Below are positions 1-59,922 of a DNA stretch of 64,000 nucleotides, one piece after another. The translations under genes were made by a program, and so were the position numbers. Below the pieces are notes generated by a model. That model did no database searches and had not been told where the DNA came from. It saw only the letters and a program-made list of their open reading frames with translations. The stretch comes from Aldrovandia affinis (taxonomy: Eukaryota > Chordata > Actinopteri > Notacanthiformes > Halosauridae): positions 3,714,501 through 3,778,500 of the forward strand of contig JAINUG010000048.1 of the NCBI GenBank assembly GCA_029706075.1. Direction: 5' to 3'. The first letter of the stretch is position 1. Every line of letters starts with the position of its first letter.

Positions 1-1375
1 AATGAGCAAGCTGTAAAGAAAAATGTCCCCGATTTTCCACTGTTTCAATTCCAAGGCAGACAGCAAGACTCCATCTCTCCAGAGTCCAATTCCCGAAGTA
101 ATACCAATCTTTGTAAGAATAAATCCCTCTTCTCCCCACTGTGCACAGGAAAATCCTCCAATGATCAGATAGGGCCGCTTAGTTTTTATTGTTGAAGTGA
201 CCGTGGGTATAAATGAGATATTTTATCTCCTCTGTCCAACTTACTTCCCTCCCTGCTTTATGGCCTTTATTTTTCTGCCTTGTATGTGTGAATAATGTTT
301 TTTCTTTTGTCCCTCTTGCAGGATATATGTTTCCCAAAAAGGGTTGGATACAGAAATGGTCAGTTTATCAGTCATGACATCTGTAATCTATCCAAAACAA
401 AAAGCCATTACAAGACAGCTATCTGTGTGTATTGATTACACTGTAAGTGCACTGAAATAACAGCCCTATTACTCATTGTACAGTTGAAAGGTTATATGGA
501 GAGTATTGCACTCCCACACATCCCTATCCAGGATGGCAAACATACTGTACTATAGATTCTGTTTTAAATGCAATATATTTATCCACCCTGTTACGGCCCT
601 TAACCGCTGTGCCTTCCTGAAGTGAAGTGTGCAATATGATCTGTTAGACTTGCATTATAAAAATGCACCCAAATAAGTGAAAGGAGCCAAGGGTGGTGAT
701 GAGCCATTTCGGAAACCATCAAAGTCTCAATAGAATCTTCAGAAGCAGTGCAGTGGAAATGCTGTATCAGACTTATGTAACTCAAAAAGCATTGCTCTGC
801 ACTAGTGTTTGGAGGTGAAGGAACAGAAAACCGCAGTATTCCTCCTGCTCTCTGCTTCCCCTGCGCCCACACACCCACCACACACGTGTCCTCGCACAAG
901 GCGTAGACGCCCACACGCACACAGAGAACCACAATGGAAAAAGATCTATTCTCCTGCCACTAAACTGAGAAATGGAATCCTGAGCAATAGCAGTGACACC
1001 AGCATCCAGCATCCTTTACGGCTCGGCGACCAAGGAGTCAGTACGCTACCACAATAAGAAACATGTACTTTTCACTCTGGGTAACTAAATGACTGATTAC
1101 TCAGGTAACACCCTCAGAGAGTGTCATCACCACTGAAATAGGCTTGTAACCTGTCCAGCAATAAGGATGTAGCACAGGGGCAAACTGCACTGTGGATCAT
1201 GCTGGGTTCTCTGCACTGCAGGTTTAGCCCTGCTTTTGCTGACAAGCAATTGATGCTCTTAGACTCAAGAAGGAAAAAGAAACCCAGCCTGGATTGCGAA
1301 TGATTTTTTACTTACGAGCTTCCCTTTTCTTTCCCTCTCTCTTTTTCTCTCTCTCTTCCTTTCGCTCACTTCCAG
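1..1375 (+). other. camk2a intron sequence, 5' edge of window
   Basis: AT-rich sequence ending in a long pyrimidine tract and the acceptor of the exon at 1376. I see no exon matching the preceding N-lobe part of the kinase and no recognised mobile element. Open frames here, including one through a CA-rich tract near 850-930, show no family resemblance. Confidence 0.6.
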
Positions 1376-48290
<46,915 letters not shown>

Positions 48291-51200
48291 ATCCTTTGGG
48301 TAGGCTTCTGTAGCTCTTTCCTCCAAGTGTGTCTGGCTGCAGGGTGGAGGCCAAGTGGGGGCTCTCTTTGTAGGCACCTCAATGACAAGCAGTTTATGTA
48401 ACCCTTGTCTATGTGTTAGAAGGGAATCATGATCATTTGAAAGGGGAAAAAACATGTACGTTTGAGTTTATGGAACGTGATGTGATTTCAATACCCCTTA
48501 AGGAAAAATCATACGAATTCTGCACATGTGACTCATATGTCCTTTTTGAAATGTCCATGTGTGTAGTACATAATGTCACATTGTCACATTTACTTATGCT
48601 GTAGTTATTCACAGCTATTTTAGGCTATAACCTTAGTTACACTCGCTTGAGCTGTGTGACTGGAGCACTAAGACCATTCTCTTGTCTTCAGATAAATTAG
48701 GTGTAATGAATTTTTCTTGACAAGGAATGCTGTTCATGTATCATAAAATAGGCAGACAAAAAAAAACTTGACCTCCTAATGGTGTTTATTATTTTCCTTG
48801 ATAGGGGTGTCTGAGAGGGTGAGGCTCCCCTAGTATAGGGGTTCACCCTTGTTCTTCATTATTTTGAAGTTATCCTTCCCTGTCAGGGAAAATTCAGTGG
48901 GAATAATTTCTCTGCACTCCTTGTCTCACTAAGGCTTCCCTCTGCTGCCCACACAATTCATGAGTGCCATCTTGTGGTATGGATACCTAACAACAAGGAG
49001 ATAACTCTTAACAGTGTTGAAACCATGAATTGATTATGACCCTCAACACAAAATGCAAAAATAAAAAATGTAAAAAGCAGACATTCCAGTGCTGGCACTG
49101 GCCTGCAGCCCCACAGGGCAACACATAATTGGCTGTAACTTTGGCGGAGAAGGGAGGGATTTCAGTTGGCTCAAAATCCTCCCCTGACTCAATGTCTGTG
49201 TGAGCTGGTAGACCGTGGAGTGAAAAGAAGCAGTGGCTTGACCATGTGTTTTGGACACTCTCCCAAATTGAGAAAGGTTGCAGAAATGAGCCCAAACATA
49301 CATAAATTGGGCATTCCAAATTGGGAGAAAATAGGAAAGTTTGTACTGAAGAAATTGTACTAAACCTGGCATGTCATAGGTTTTAAACCCAGCAAAATAA
49401 GTTGCAGAATGTAGAAACGCTAAATTATGGACAATAATAACAAGAATAATATACATTCCGTGAACAATTCCTGACCCTTGCCCTCTCCGTTTATTTTCCC
49501 TCTAGCTGAACAGGGTTCATGGGAATTTATGGCGAGTGTCTTCTTGGCGCTGGTGACCAGCTGACCGAAGGGGAGTGGGGAAGGGGGCCCGCTCTCTGCA
49601 TCTTTCATCTTTTACTTGAAACCCCTGCACACACCCGCTCCATCATTGCGAATGGTATCATCCAAAAAAAGCATTTACATGCCTGCTGTATATGTTTACC
49701 CATGTCATAAGGGTTTAGACCCCTTCTGCTATTCTTTTCATTATTTCATTTCATTCATAAGCTTGTGTCAATCTCCATGCACTACCACCAGTGACCTTGT
49801 TTCAGATTGTAACCAACATTCTCACTGGTTCCATTGTGACATTTTGGAAATGTCATTCTGTTGCACGTAGAGATAACACTTATTATAAACAGGCCATACT
49901 GTAAATGGAGTGTTTCGATCCACACTTGGCTGCTAGAAGCTGCTGTAAACTGTCTAGTTATGAGAATAGGTATTATCACAACTTATGTACTTGGCATAAC
50001 ATATTTATGTCTAGTGATGATCAATGGTTGTATATAGAAGCCCTGGAATGTAGTTGTTTTCCTTATTTGATTTAATGTAAATTATTATGACATTTGATTA
50101 CAACTTATTATCTAAAACAATGAGAAAATGGGCCTCACAGTCCTTAATGGTGCATGTCATATTTTAATATCACTGACAATAAGTGTGTGCTGCAGAAGTG
50201 ACTGAACTTTTTGATTTTCCCACCACGAAAAACATTTTCCTCAAATCCTGAATTCATAGCAAATGACATAGGAAATGTGTCTCTGAACAGATACAAAGAA
50301 ATCCGGATCTGTCAATGCTTCAAATGCTTCCTCAAGGCCGATAAATACATACAACAACAATTTAGTAATCTCCTGTCAAGTTATTTATCTATGGCTCCTT
50401 CTGCTGGAAAATTTGACTCAGAACGTACAGTAGTTCTAGGATTGAACAAGGCCAGGCCAATGTGGGCATGGGAGTTATCAGGGAACTTTTTTTGTTATTT
50501 CAGATTTCAGTAACATGGAGTGATTTTCATTCTGCCTCTTTCATTCTGAATTTGAACACTTTCCCCCAATTGTACAGGACAGTACCTCAACAATACTACA
50601 TAGTGGTAGAACAGGACATGGGACAAAAGGTTGTTTATCATCCAGTAAATTGTGTGTAAAACACTGTTGCACATATTCTCATTTATTTCATGATAAACTT
50701 CGGATAAACTTCTCATGCTAGACAGAGAGAGAAACAAGTGAGTGCTATTTGTTTGATAATTACATATTATCTTGCGGAAGACAGGGGTATTTTTATATGG
50801 CACATTTTTCAAATTGTATATTAGTTTTTACATATTTTTTTCCCCATCAGTGAGAAAATGTATACAGACACTTTAATATCAGAACTTCCATTGGACAAGC
50901 TTTTGGTGATTGATTTGTTTTGCTGTTGCAATTTTTGATTTGGAGCATGATATTGCTTTAATACCATGTTAGTGTATATGTGGTTTATTTTTTAGTAACT
51001 TTATACAGCCATATAAAGTAGTTTTAAATACACTACAATATTTGATGAGGAAAATAAATGAAAATAAACTTTGATTATTAACATTATTTGAGGCCTAAGT
51101 AGATGACCTGCTGTGTGGAATTGGATATATATGCTACCAACACAAATAGTGGACAAAGTTAATTTTATTGTTATTTTTTAGTTATGGGACCAAATTCAGA

Positions 51201-51401
51201 TTTTATGACCTAGCTGGAGGTTTTATATTATTTGTTATTGCAGTGAGTATTCTGGGTCTACCCAAGAAATCAGGCCTTTTTTTTAGAGCAATTATTATCT
51301 CCACCATCCAGGAGAGGAAGTTATGCGATCACCTCTGTGTATTTCTGTTTGTCTGACTGTGGACAGGATACTGGGAAATAAGCAGTGGATGGATTTGAAT
51401 G

Positions 51402-53000
51402 TACAACCCCAATTCCAAAGATGTTGGGACGTTGTATAAAACATAAATAAAAACACAATACAATGATTTGCAAATCCTTTTTGACCTATATTCAATTGAA
51501 TACACTACAAAGACAAGATATTTAATGTTCAAACTGATAAACTTTATAGTTTTTTTTGCAAATATTCACAAATTTTGAATTTTATGCCTGCAACACGTTC
51601 CAAAAAAGCTGGGACAGGGGCATGTTTACCACTGTGTTACATCACCTTTCCTTTTAACAACACTCAGTAAGCGTTTGGGAACTGAGGACACTAATTGTTG
51701 AAGTTTTGTAGGCAGAATTTTTTCCCATTCTTGCTCGATGTACGACTTCAGTTGCTCAACAGTCAGGGGTCTCCGTTGTCGTATTTTGCACTTCATAATG
51801 CGCTACACATTTTCAATTGGAGACAGGTCTGGACTGCAGGCAGGCCAGTCTAGTACCCGCACACGTTTACTACGAAGCCACGCTGTTGTAACACGTGCAG
51901 AATGTGGCTTGGCATTGTCTTGCCGAAATAAGCAGGGACGTCCCTGAAAAAGACGTCGCTTGGATGGCAGCATATGTTGCTCCAAAACCTGTATGTACCT
52001 TTCAGCATTAATGGTGCCTTCACAGATGTGCAAGTTACCCATGCCATGGGCACTAACACACCCCCATATCATCACAGATGCTGGCTTTTGAACTTTGCGC
52101 TGATAACAATCTGAATGGTCCTTTTCCTCTTTAGCCCGGAGGACACGACGTCCATGATTTCCAAAAACAATTTGAAATGTGGACTCGTCAGACCACAGCA
52201 CACTTTTCCACTTTGCGTCAGTCCATCTCAGATGAGCTCTGGCCCAGAGAAGCCGGCGGCGTTTCTGGGTGTTGTTGATATATGGCTTTTGCTTTGCATG
52301 GTAGAGTTTTAACTTGCATTTGCATCTGTGTTAACTGACAATGGTTTTCCGAAGTGTTCCCGAGCCCACGTGGTAATATCCTTTACAGAATGATGTCGGT
52401 TTTTAATGCAATGACGCCTGAAGGATCGAAGGTCACGGGCATTCAATGTTGGTTTTCGGCCTTGCCGCTTACGTGCAAGAGATTTCTCTGGATTCTCTGA
52501 ATCTTTTCATGATATTATGGACTGTAGATGGTGAAATCCCTAAATTCCTTGCAATTGTACGTTGAGAAACGTTGTTTTTCAACTGTTGGACTATTTGCCC
52601 ACGCAGTTGTTCACAAAGTGGTGAACCTCGCCTTATCCTTGCTTGTGAACGACTGAGCCTTTCAGGGATGCTCCTTTTATACCCAATCATGACACTCGCC
52701 TGTTTCCAATTAACCTCTTTGCCTGTGGAATGTTCCAAACAGGTGTTTTTTGAGCATTCCTCAACTTTCTTAGTCTTTTGTTGCCTCTGTCCCAATTGAT
52801 TTGACATGTGTTGTTGGCATCAAATTCAGAATAAGCATATATTTACAAAAATCTATTAAGTTGATAAGGTAAAACATTAAATATATTGTTTTTGTACTGT
52901 TTCCAATTGAAAATATGTCAGAAAAGGATTAGCAAATTATCACATTCTGTTTTAATTACATTTTATACAATGTACCAACTTCTTTGGAATTGGGGTTGTA
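51402..53000 (-). mobile_element. full-length Tc1/mariner-type element with long inverted repeats
   Basis: Both ends read TACAACCCCAATTCCAAAG inward from a TA dinucleotide, and similarity continues for about 130 bases on each side. The 1.6-kb interior encodes a minus-strand transposase in two main frames (52807-52469 and 52201-51803). It lies downstream of the camk2a stop, in the probable 3' UTR, in antisense orientation to the gene. Confidence 0.85.
51803..52807 (-). pseudogene. Tc1/mariner-type transposase, broken
   Basis: The N-terminal frame (52807-52469) carries the helix-turn-helix GISPSTVHNIMKRF. After about 270 bases with broken frames the DDE domain follows (52201-51803) with LWSDESTF, RQDNAKPHSA and ACSPDLSPIENV, the three acidic positions in order. 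The upper frame starts MSNQLGQRQQKTKKVEE. Copies of this type are common in fish. Confidence 0.8.
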
Positions 53001-54422
53001 CAAATAATTTGGATTTAGGCCTTGCTATGTATTGTATATGGGGTGGTGGAGGTACACTGCTTCAAATGCCACTCTATCAGGGCTGTAACGGTCATAACAT
53101 TTTTGTTAACAGCTAACAACCATCATAATTATAACTGTGGTTGACAGTTAAACTAGCCATTTATTTCTTAATTTGTTCAATACTTTTCCCCAAATATATA
53201 AACCCTTTTTTCATGTTATTACAAAAGTAAATGTCTCGTCATCTTGTATGAGGCGAGCAATGATTCATTCATGGTGCAACTTGTTTACAAAGTTGAATCT
53301 AGAGGAAAACAATGAGCGCATAATTTGCTTGAATCCAAAGTGAAAATGGCCACAACATCTCGGCTGGAACGCACACCATACCGGAGTCTTGAAGACTATA
53401 CACCAGAATATGGTCAAAATAGGCTGGCTTCATAAAAAAAAACAAGGAAACTACTTAAGTTTCATATATTCCTACTTTTAACATAGTCAGCACATATAGC
53501 ACAAATGCTAGCATGTTTGTGTGTCGTGAGGCGGTTTTGTAAAGTGAAAAGTAGTGATTATCTGAGGGGATTGTTTATTTGAAGTTTGACTATTAGCACT
53601 TATTAAATATGATTTTTGTCCATATTTTTATGTTTTCATTGTGCATGTATTACGAAATGGTAAATGATCATGTTATTTTGCAGTGGGGAGTGAACCCTTT
53701 TATTGCTTGTAATTACTATATAGACCCACAAAATCAAACAGCAATAATATAGACCATCATAAAGCCCATAACGATGATATGCTTTATAACGGTATGATAT
53801 GTTTGTCAACGTATGTGTGACAAAGCTCCAATTTCGATGTCCCTCACCGATGTTTCCTCCAAAAGTTGCTGCGGGCGGAACCTTAGCGTTGAGGGGGTTA
53901 ATTACTTGAAAATAAAAATCCCTGAAAGCAACAGTCATTGTGGTCATTTGATTTTGACTGCGATCAGTGTCCACAACCATCAGTTAGACAAGTATACAGT
54001 TACCGCAACAACTCTACATTCTATTTCTCATTGTTGCGTTCCACATAGTATTTGGTTTGATGACTCTGCCCTCTAGTGGAAGTACGCAGTTTAGATGCCC
54101 TTGTTCCCTTGGCTCTTCTCTCAAGTGTAAACCCTTTTTGAAATACAAATACATTATTTTTAATGTAAAAGGCATTATTTTACCTGTTTATGTTTAAACT
54201 TTATTTTGTTGTACTGAGTCTCTGTCTTTTTGAGATGACCTATGTTTTCCCTTCATTTGGAATATTTATTTTTGCCTGCGACTTTTGAACTGTAAAAATG
54301 TACTGTATATATACATTTAAGAAGTGCTGTTACTGTATTTGACACATGAATGGAGCAGACTGAATACTGTATATACCCATGCGTGGCTTTCCATTTATGA
54401 AGTATAACATATCACTTTTACC

Positions 54423-54612
54423 GGTTTAGCAGACACTCTTATCCAGAACGACTTACACATACTTACATTTCTTTACATACAATCAATTTATACAACTGGA
54501 TATTTTACTGAAGCAATTCAGGTTAAGTACCTTGCTCAAGGGTACAACAGCAGTGCTCCGTCTGGGATTCGAACCAGCAACCTCTAAGTTACAAGCCCAG
54601 ATCCCTAACCAG
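54423..54612 (-). repeat. tRNA-derived SINE
   Basis: On the minus strand the head has an intact-looking RNA polymerase III B box GGTTCGAATCCC (54563-54574) and the tail ends GTAAGTCGTTCTGGATAAGA and GTGTCTGCTAAA. Body text around TACCTTGCTCAAGGGTACAA is typical of fish SINEs of the V-SINE kind, though I cannot fix the family name. It lies in the probable 3' UTR. Confidence 0.7.
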
Positions 54613-55503
54613 TCAGTTAGGGAACCTGACTGCCAAAGTCAGTTACCTAACTGACTTAGGCAACCAAATCAGCCACAAGGCTACTCTCAAATTGAAGAAC
54701 AGTGTTGAACAGTACAGACTAGACACAGAGTAAGTTCTGCCTGGGAAAATTGCTCCTTCAGGATAAATCTGACACCAGCAGAGGAGGAAAATATTATGTG
54801 GAACTAAGGAGAGGGCAGACAAAAGAACAATCATAGGAGATGACATAAGGTTTAATCCATTAGCTTTAGCACAGGAAGACTACTCAGGACAGAAAGACAC
54901 ACACAGGGTGGCTAGTCACAGAGTGTGCAAGCTCATTATGCACAATTGCATTCATTTTTATGCAATTTCATCTGAGCTAAATGGAGGCCTTCAGGAAGCA
55001 CTCAGTTGATGAAACTGCGCAAGGGTGGATAAGGGTCCAGCTGATGTATAGTTTTTGCCCCAACATATTATTCTACCCAAACATTGTCATCTCATGCTAG
55101 TCTTCATAACAAGAACCCGCTTTAACTCGATCACCTTAAGTATGGTAAGTCTTTATGTGACAAAATATGGTGAATTACTTTTTTGCTATAAAAATACTTC
55201 CTGGTTTACTTCATGTGTGGGAGGCCACTCAACAGCTGTACTTGGCCAGATGGTGTATTGGAAAGGCTGGTTTACAAATTATATATAAGTGAAATTTGGT
55301 TTTGCATCAACTGTATTTGTAATTTAGTGTGAATGAAATGATTGCATATGTATATTTTAAGTAGATGTAATCTATTGTATCACTGCAGAAATTATTGTGG
55401 TTTTAAATGGAAGGAGTTTCCTGTTTATTTGGTATATTTCAGTTTGTTTTAGCCTTTATTGAGAATATCACTGCCGTAATGGCAGACTTGATAGTGTTTC
55501 ACA

Positions 55504-55509
55504 AATAAA
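55504..55509 (+). terminator. candidate distal camk2a poly(A) signal
   Basis: AATAAA in CACAAATAAAAGTATTCAAC with a CA about 20 bases later. The 150 bases before it are T-rich as in 3' UTR ends. Use is inferred only. Confidence 0.35.
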
Positions 55510-56201
55510 AGTATTCAACTGCCTGCATTCTCTGGTTCATTTCAACCACATTCTTAGCTTTAGCTCAAAACTGATTATTTGACCTGTATATTACACCACG
55601 CAGTATGCTTACAGATATTATTATGATATTATGCTCTCTTTTTCTCTCTCTCTCTCACACACATATGCACAAACATGCATGTACACTATAAGTAGAAAGG
55701 ATTTTTGGAAAAATGGTTAAACAGATGTAATATTGCCAAACGACTTTCACCCCTATCTACTGCTTTTTCCGCTGAAACAACACGTTTTTTGTTATACAGT
55801 ACTCTCTGGGTTCTCAGCACATCAATTTGAGTAAAGCATGAGTTTTAGACATTTCTACGACATCACAATGTAAAGAACTAAGTACTGCTACTATACGTGA
55901 AATTCATGTTATTTTACATTCAAATTAAACCTGCTTGTGCAACTGCTAATCAATATCGAAGGAAAATTAATAAAACTGGAGTGTTGCTGCTGTTATGAGT
56001 ACCGTTGTGTGTTGTGGTTGTACTTAAATACCATGGAACATTGCATGAGTTTGAGTCATTGTCTTAACAAAGCACAGCTGTGTGAAAAAAGAAGTATCTT
56101 TCTCAGCTCACACAAGGCGAGTTTCTATCCAGCAATAAAAAATATCTCAGCAAAGGAATCAAAATGAGAATAATAAATATATATAAAAGATAAAAAACGT
56201 A

Positions 56202-56255
56202 ACTAAAACCAAATCTCCTAACATCGTGGGAGATGTTAGGAGATTTGGTTTTAGT
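56202..56255. repeat. perfect 24-bp inverted repeat with 6-bp loop
   Basis: ACTAAAACCAAATCTCCTAA plus CATC (56202-56225) is exactly complementary to 56232-56255, with the loop GTGGGA between. A transcript would form a 24-bp perfect hairpin. No family is recognised. Confidence 0.9.
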
Positions 56256-56510
56256 AGCCTACTACTAATTTTGGTAGCCTAATAATAAAGCTTGAGACTC
56301 AAGGCAAGCATGAGGGTTTTGCAACTATGCAATTCAGGTATAGTAGCCTACTTTTGGGAATAACTTCAGGTGAGTACTAATAAGCTTCTAGCCAAAACGT
56401 GAGGGTTGGGTAACTCAGCATCAGCATGCATTCATCCAGTCTAGCAGTAGCTCTTAGCATCGCATTATCTAGCTAGCATTAGCTTGTTTATTACTTAGCT
56501 AGTTAGCTCC

Positions 56511-56654
56511 CTAGCCTCCTACAATAACACAGAAACACAACAAAATGGCATTTTGATGACATAGCCTACCTCTTAATTGGGCTCTCTTTTCCTCCTCCTC
56601 CTTCCTCCGTTTTCTCCCGTGCGCATCTGAAGGCTTGTGCCTTTTCAAAGTCAT
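56511..56654 (-). pseudogene. hAT transposase N-terminal fragment (TTF-type family)
   Basis: From an ATG at 56654 the minus strand reads MTLKRHKPSDAHGRKRRKEE then EEKRAQLRG, a basic then acidic start typical of hAT-derived TTF-type or zf-MYM1-like transposases of fish. The frame then loses resemblance and stops at 56511. Only this first exon-like piece is present. Confidence 0.45.
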
Positions 56655-57094
56655 TGTGCAAATATAAAATCTGTCATCGATCTGATATCTATCTTGCGTC
56701 ACGCTGATGTTGGCTCTCTGCCTGACTGCATCAGTAGTGCGTGCCTCTCTGACCCCGTCACCTGCGCTTGACCCGACAGCACGTCTCTTGGGTTGCCTGT
56801 GATGTGCGCACGTAACCCCCACTTTCAGCAAGCAGCCAGGCATCGTATCCCCCACCTCAGTAACAGCATCTCTGTCAAACGGAGCGCAGTTGATCCGTGA
56901 ACCGTACGGATCACCCCCCACGGTTTGGCACGCATATGAACCGCGGATTAAGTTACATTAAGTTAGTCGTCACACAGATCAGTGACACTTGACAGTTGTT
57001 ATTAAATAGCTTGCAATTGTTAGCTAGCTTAGGAAACCAAGATTGGATTGGTAGCATGGATATTGAAAGGAGTTATTAAGATTTTGAGATTTAT

Positions 57095-57420
57095 TTGAAG
57101 TACATTTTCCATGTATCTGACCTCGGTGCTGTGGGCAGTGGTGTCCCGCAGGGATTGGTGCTGGGACCTCTGCTCTTCCTTATTTACATAAATGATCTTG
57201 ATATGGATGTTAGTAGCAAAATAGTAAAATTTGCAGATTATACTAAACTTGGGGGTTTGGCAAACAGTTTGGAATCGACTAAAATAATCCAAGATGATTT
57301 AAACAAAATCCAAAAATGGGCAGATGACATTCAATATTGCTAAATATAAAGTTATACATGTGGGAAATAAAAACATTAGATTCAATGTCCAGTTGAAGGG
57401 CGTTAATGGAGCAGTGTTGT
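57095..57420 (+). pseudogene. LINE reverse-transcriptase fragment
   Basis: GSGVPQGLVLGPLLFLIYIN then FADYTKLGG is the palm region of a CR1/L2/Rex-type reverse transcriptase; the catalytic FADD reads FADY here. After KWADD the frame shifts and continues as [17 protein letters not shown]. The fragment is cut off at about 57420, where the Gypsy element starts. Confidence 0.75.
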
Positions 57421-57578
57421 GGCAGAATAGTGTCAGGATCAGAATGGCCCCCACTCCAATGTTGGATGCGTCGACCTCAACGATGAACTGAGCATTGGTG
57501 TCAGGATGGATGAGGATGGGATCGGAAGTGAAGCGCTGCTTGAGGGCGTGGAAAGCTTCTTCTGCTCTGGGATTCCAG

Positions 57579-58393
57579 TCAAACCAGACCTTGATAGATG
57601 TAAGAGCTGTGAGGGGTGCCAGGGTGCTGTATAAATCTTCTATACAAATTGGCGAATCCCAAAAACCACTGTAATTCCTTACGACTCTCCGGCCGGGGCC
57701 AATCCAGAACGGCCTTGATCTTCTGAGGGTCCATCTGGAGGCTCCCAGCCGGGATGATATAGCCCAGGGAGGTGGTGGTCTGGCAATGGAATTCGCATTT
57801 CTCCGCCTTGACGAAAAGTCTATTCTCTAGAAGACGCTGGAGAACTCTGCGGACGTGAGTGACATGTTCATCTTGGGTCTCAGAAAAAATGAAGATGTCG
57901 TCAAGGTAAACCATAACAAACTGGTTAATAAAGTCTCTTAAAACGTTGTTAACTAAGGCTTGGAAAACTGCTGAAGCGTTGGTCAAACCGAAAGGCATCA
58001 CTAGGTACTCCCAGTGGCCAGTCGGGGTATTGAAGGCGGTCTTCCACTCGTCCCCCTCACAAATGCGCACCAGGTGGTAAGCGTTGCGCAGGTCTAATTT
58101 GGTGAAGACGGTGGCTCCTTTAGTTGTTCGAAAGCCGATGTCATGAGGGGAAGAGGGTAACAATTTTTTAAGGTGATGTCATTGAGTGCCCGGTAGTCGA
58201 TACACGGGCGTAGAGAACTGTCCTTCTTGCCCACGAAGAAGAAACCAGCTCCAGCAGGTGAGGAAGAAGGACGAATGATGCCAGCAGCCAGTGACTCCTG
58301 TAGATACTTGTTCCTCATATCTGTCTTGGGACGGGACAAGGAAAACAGGCGCCCCCTAGGGGGGTGGTACCGGACAGGAGTTTGATAGTGCAA
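57579..58393 (-). pseudogene. Gypsy reverse transcriptase, one frameshift
   Basis: The first frame (58393-58094) has [20 protein letters not shown] and [14 protein letters not shown]. After a frame change near 58150 the palm continues with [26 protein letters not shown] and the catalytic VYLDDIFIF (YLDD at 57897-57908), then [14 protein letters not shown] and [12 protein letters not shown]. These are the standard Ty3/Gypsy RT blocks in order. Confidence 0.85.
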
Positions 58394-58898
58394 TCATAGG
58401 GGCGATGGGGGGGCAGGCAGGTGGCTCAGGATTTGCAGAAGACTTCTTTGAGGTCCAGGTACTCGGATGGAATGACAGACAGGTCAGGGGTTTCTCGGGA
58501 GAAGGGGAACTCGGAACAGAAGAGTGGGCTTGATGCAGGCAGTGAGACAAACAGTGTAGGCTCCAACCCACAATCCTGTGACTGTTCCACTCCAAGGAGG
58601 GGTTATGTCGAACTAGCCAGGGATGACCAAGAACAAAGGGAGCGTGAGGAGAGTCAATGATGTGCAACTTTATTCTTTCCTGATGGTTGCCGGAGATGCG
58701 CAAAGTCAGAGGGGAACTGGTATGGGTTATGAGGGCAAGTCTTTGACCATTGAGCGAGTTGGCCACAAGAGGGCGTAAAAGACTGGAAACCGGAATGCCC
58801 CACTTAGTAGCCACACCAGCATCAAGCAAACTCTCCTCAGTGCCCGAGTCAATGAGAGTGGTGGTCTCTCGCCTCTGGCCCTCCCATTTGATAGTCAC
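58356..58898 (-). pseudogene. Gypsy aspartic protease
   Basis: LIDSGTEESLLDAGVA contains the D-S-G active-site triad followed by T rather than the usual A. APFVLGHPWLVRHNP is the conserved block at the end of the protease domain in Gypsy polyproteins. The frame then runs through a proline-rich, probably non-native tail to 58356. Confidence 0.7.
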
Positions 58899-58984
58899 AG
58901 GCAGGTAGGTGCGTTGTTTAGAGGATCATTCAACCGGAATTACGCCCACTAGTGCTCCTCTACTCACTAATGGGCATTTGGCTT

Positions 58985-59922
58985 TTACCGGGCAGTTGGA
59001 AACAAAATGACCCGGTTGACCGCAGTAGAGGCCGGACTTGGTAGCCATCCTCCGATCCTGTTCCTCCCTGGATGGGCACGGTCCACCTGCATGGGTTCCG
59101 GTTCCGACATAGGTGCAGAGGAAGTTCTAGGGTGAGTGACGAAGGTGGCAGGAATCTTGAACCTCTCGGCATCTGGCCTTCGGAAAACCCCTGGGTCCCG
59201 GAAGCGTTGGCGTTCTTGCAGTCGTGAGTCGACACGAAGGGCCAGACTGAAGAGGTCGTTGAAGGACTCGGGTAGGTCGCGGGTCAGGAGCTCATCTTTA
59301 TGCTGTTTGGATAAGCCATGAATGAAAGTGTCATAGAGTGCCTTCTTACCCCATCCACAGGAGTTAGCCAACGTCTGGAAGTCAATGGCGTAGTCCGAGA
59401 CAGATCTTCTCCCCTGGCACATGTGAAGTAACTCTCTCACCGCTTCGTGGCCATGCTTGGAACGATCAAAGACTCTCTTCATTTCCTCGGCAAACAGACT
59501 GAAGTTCTGGCAGTATGGAAACGACTCCTCCCGCACAGTGGTTCCCCAAGTCTTGGCTCAACCGGTGATGACGTAAGCCACTTTGGAAAGTTCAGTGGGG
59601 AATGTCAGCGGCTGCAGTTGGAAAATAAGTTGACACTGCGTGAGGAAGGAGCAATAGCTGCCAGGTTTGCTGGCGTACTTCTCCGGGGGAGGCAGACGGG
59701 GTTCGCGCACCGGCGCCAGAGGAAAACCCGGATGGGGAGGGTCAGCAGGTTGCTGGGGTGCGGTGCTGGGTGCAGGAGCTGAGTCATCGTAAGTTCCGCC
59801 AAACTGGAGGTCAAGGTCTGAAGATGGTGGGTGACCGTCTCCAGGTGGGACTGATGACGCCCGAGCATAGCCCCCTGCTGCTCGAGTGCGAAAAGTAGTT
59901 GGTTAGGGTCTGCCGGGTCCAT
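58985..59922 (-). pseudogene. Gypsy gag
   Basis: The ATG at 59922 opens MDPADPNQLLFALEQQG, a common start of fish Gypsy gag. The second frame (59536-58985) carries the capsid-like part (FAEEMKRVFDRSKHGHEA, SDYAIDFQTLA). A zinc-knuckle remnant CGQPGHFVSNCP is readable at about 58985-59030 in a shifted frame. At least two frameshifts are present. Confidence 0.75.

Larger units (their letters stand above)
48291..55525 (+). other. camk2a: probable camk2a 3' UTR and downstream flank
   Basis: No protein gene is visible in this stretch on either strand. CaMKII alpha mRNAs usually have long 3' UTRs that control dendritic localisation and translation. Candidate poly(A) signals are overlapping AATAAA hexamers at about 51053-51070 and AATAAA at 55504-55509, the latter followed by a CA-rich then T-rich stretch. 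If the distal site is used, a complete Tc1-like element (51402-53000) and a SINE (54423-54612) are embedded in the UTR. Extent is an inference that needs transcript data. Confidence 0.4.

Noticed and set aside
54563-54574. A tRNA-like B box GGTTCGAATCCC
   Set aside because: Not a tRNA gene: it is the head of a tRNA-derived SINE, with no acceptor stem or anticodon arm recognisable.
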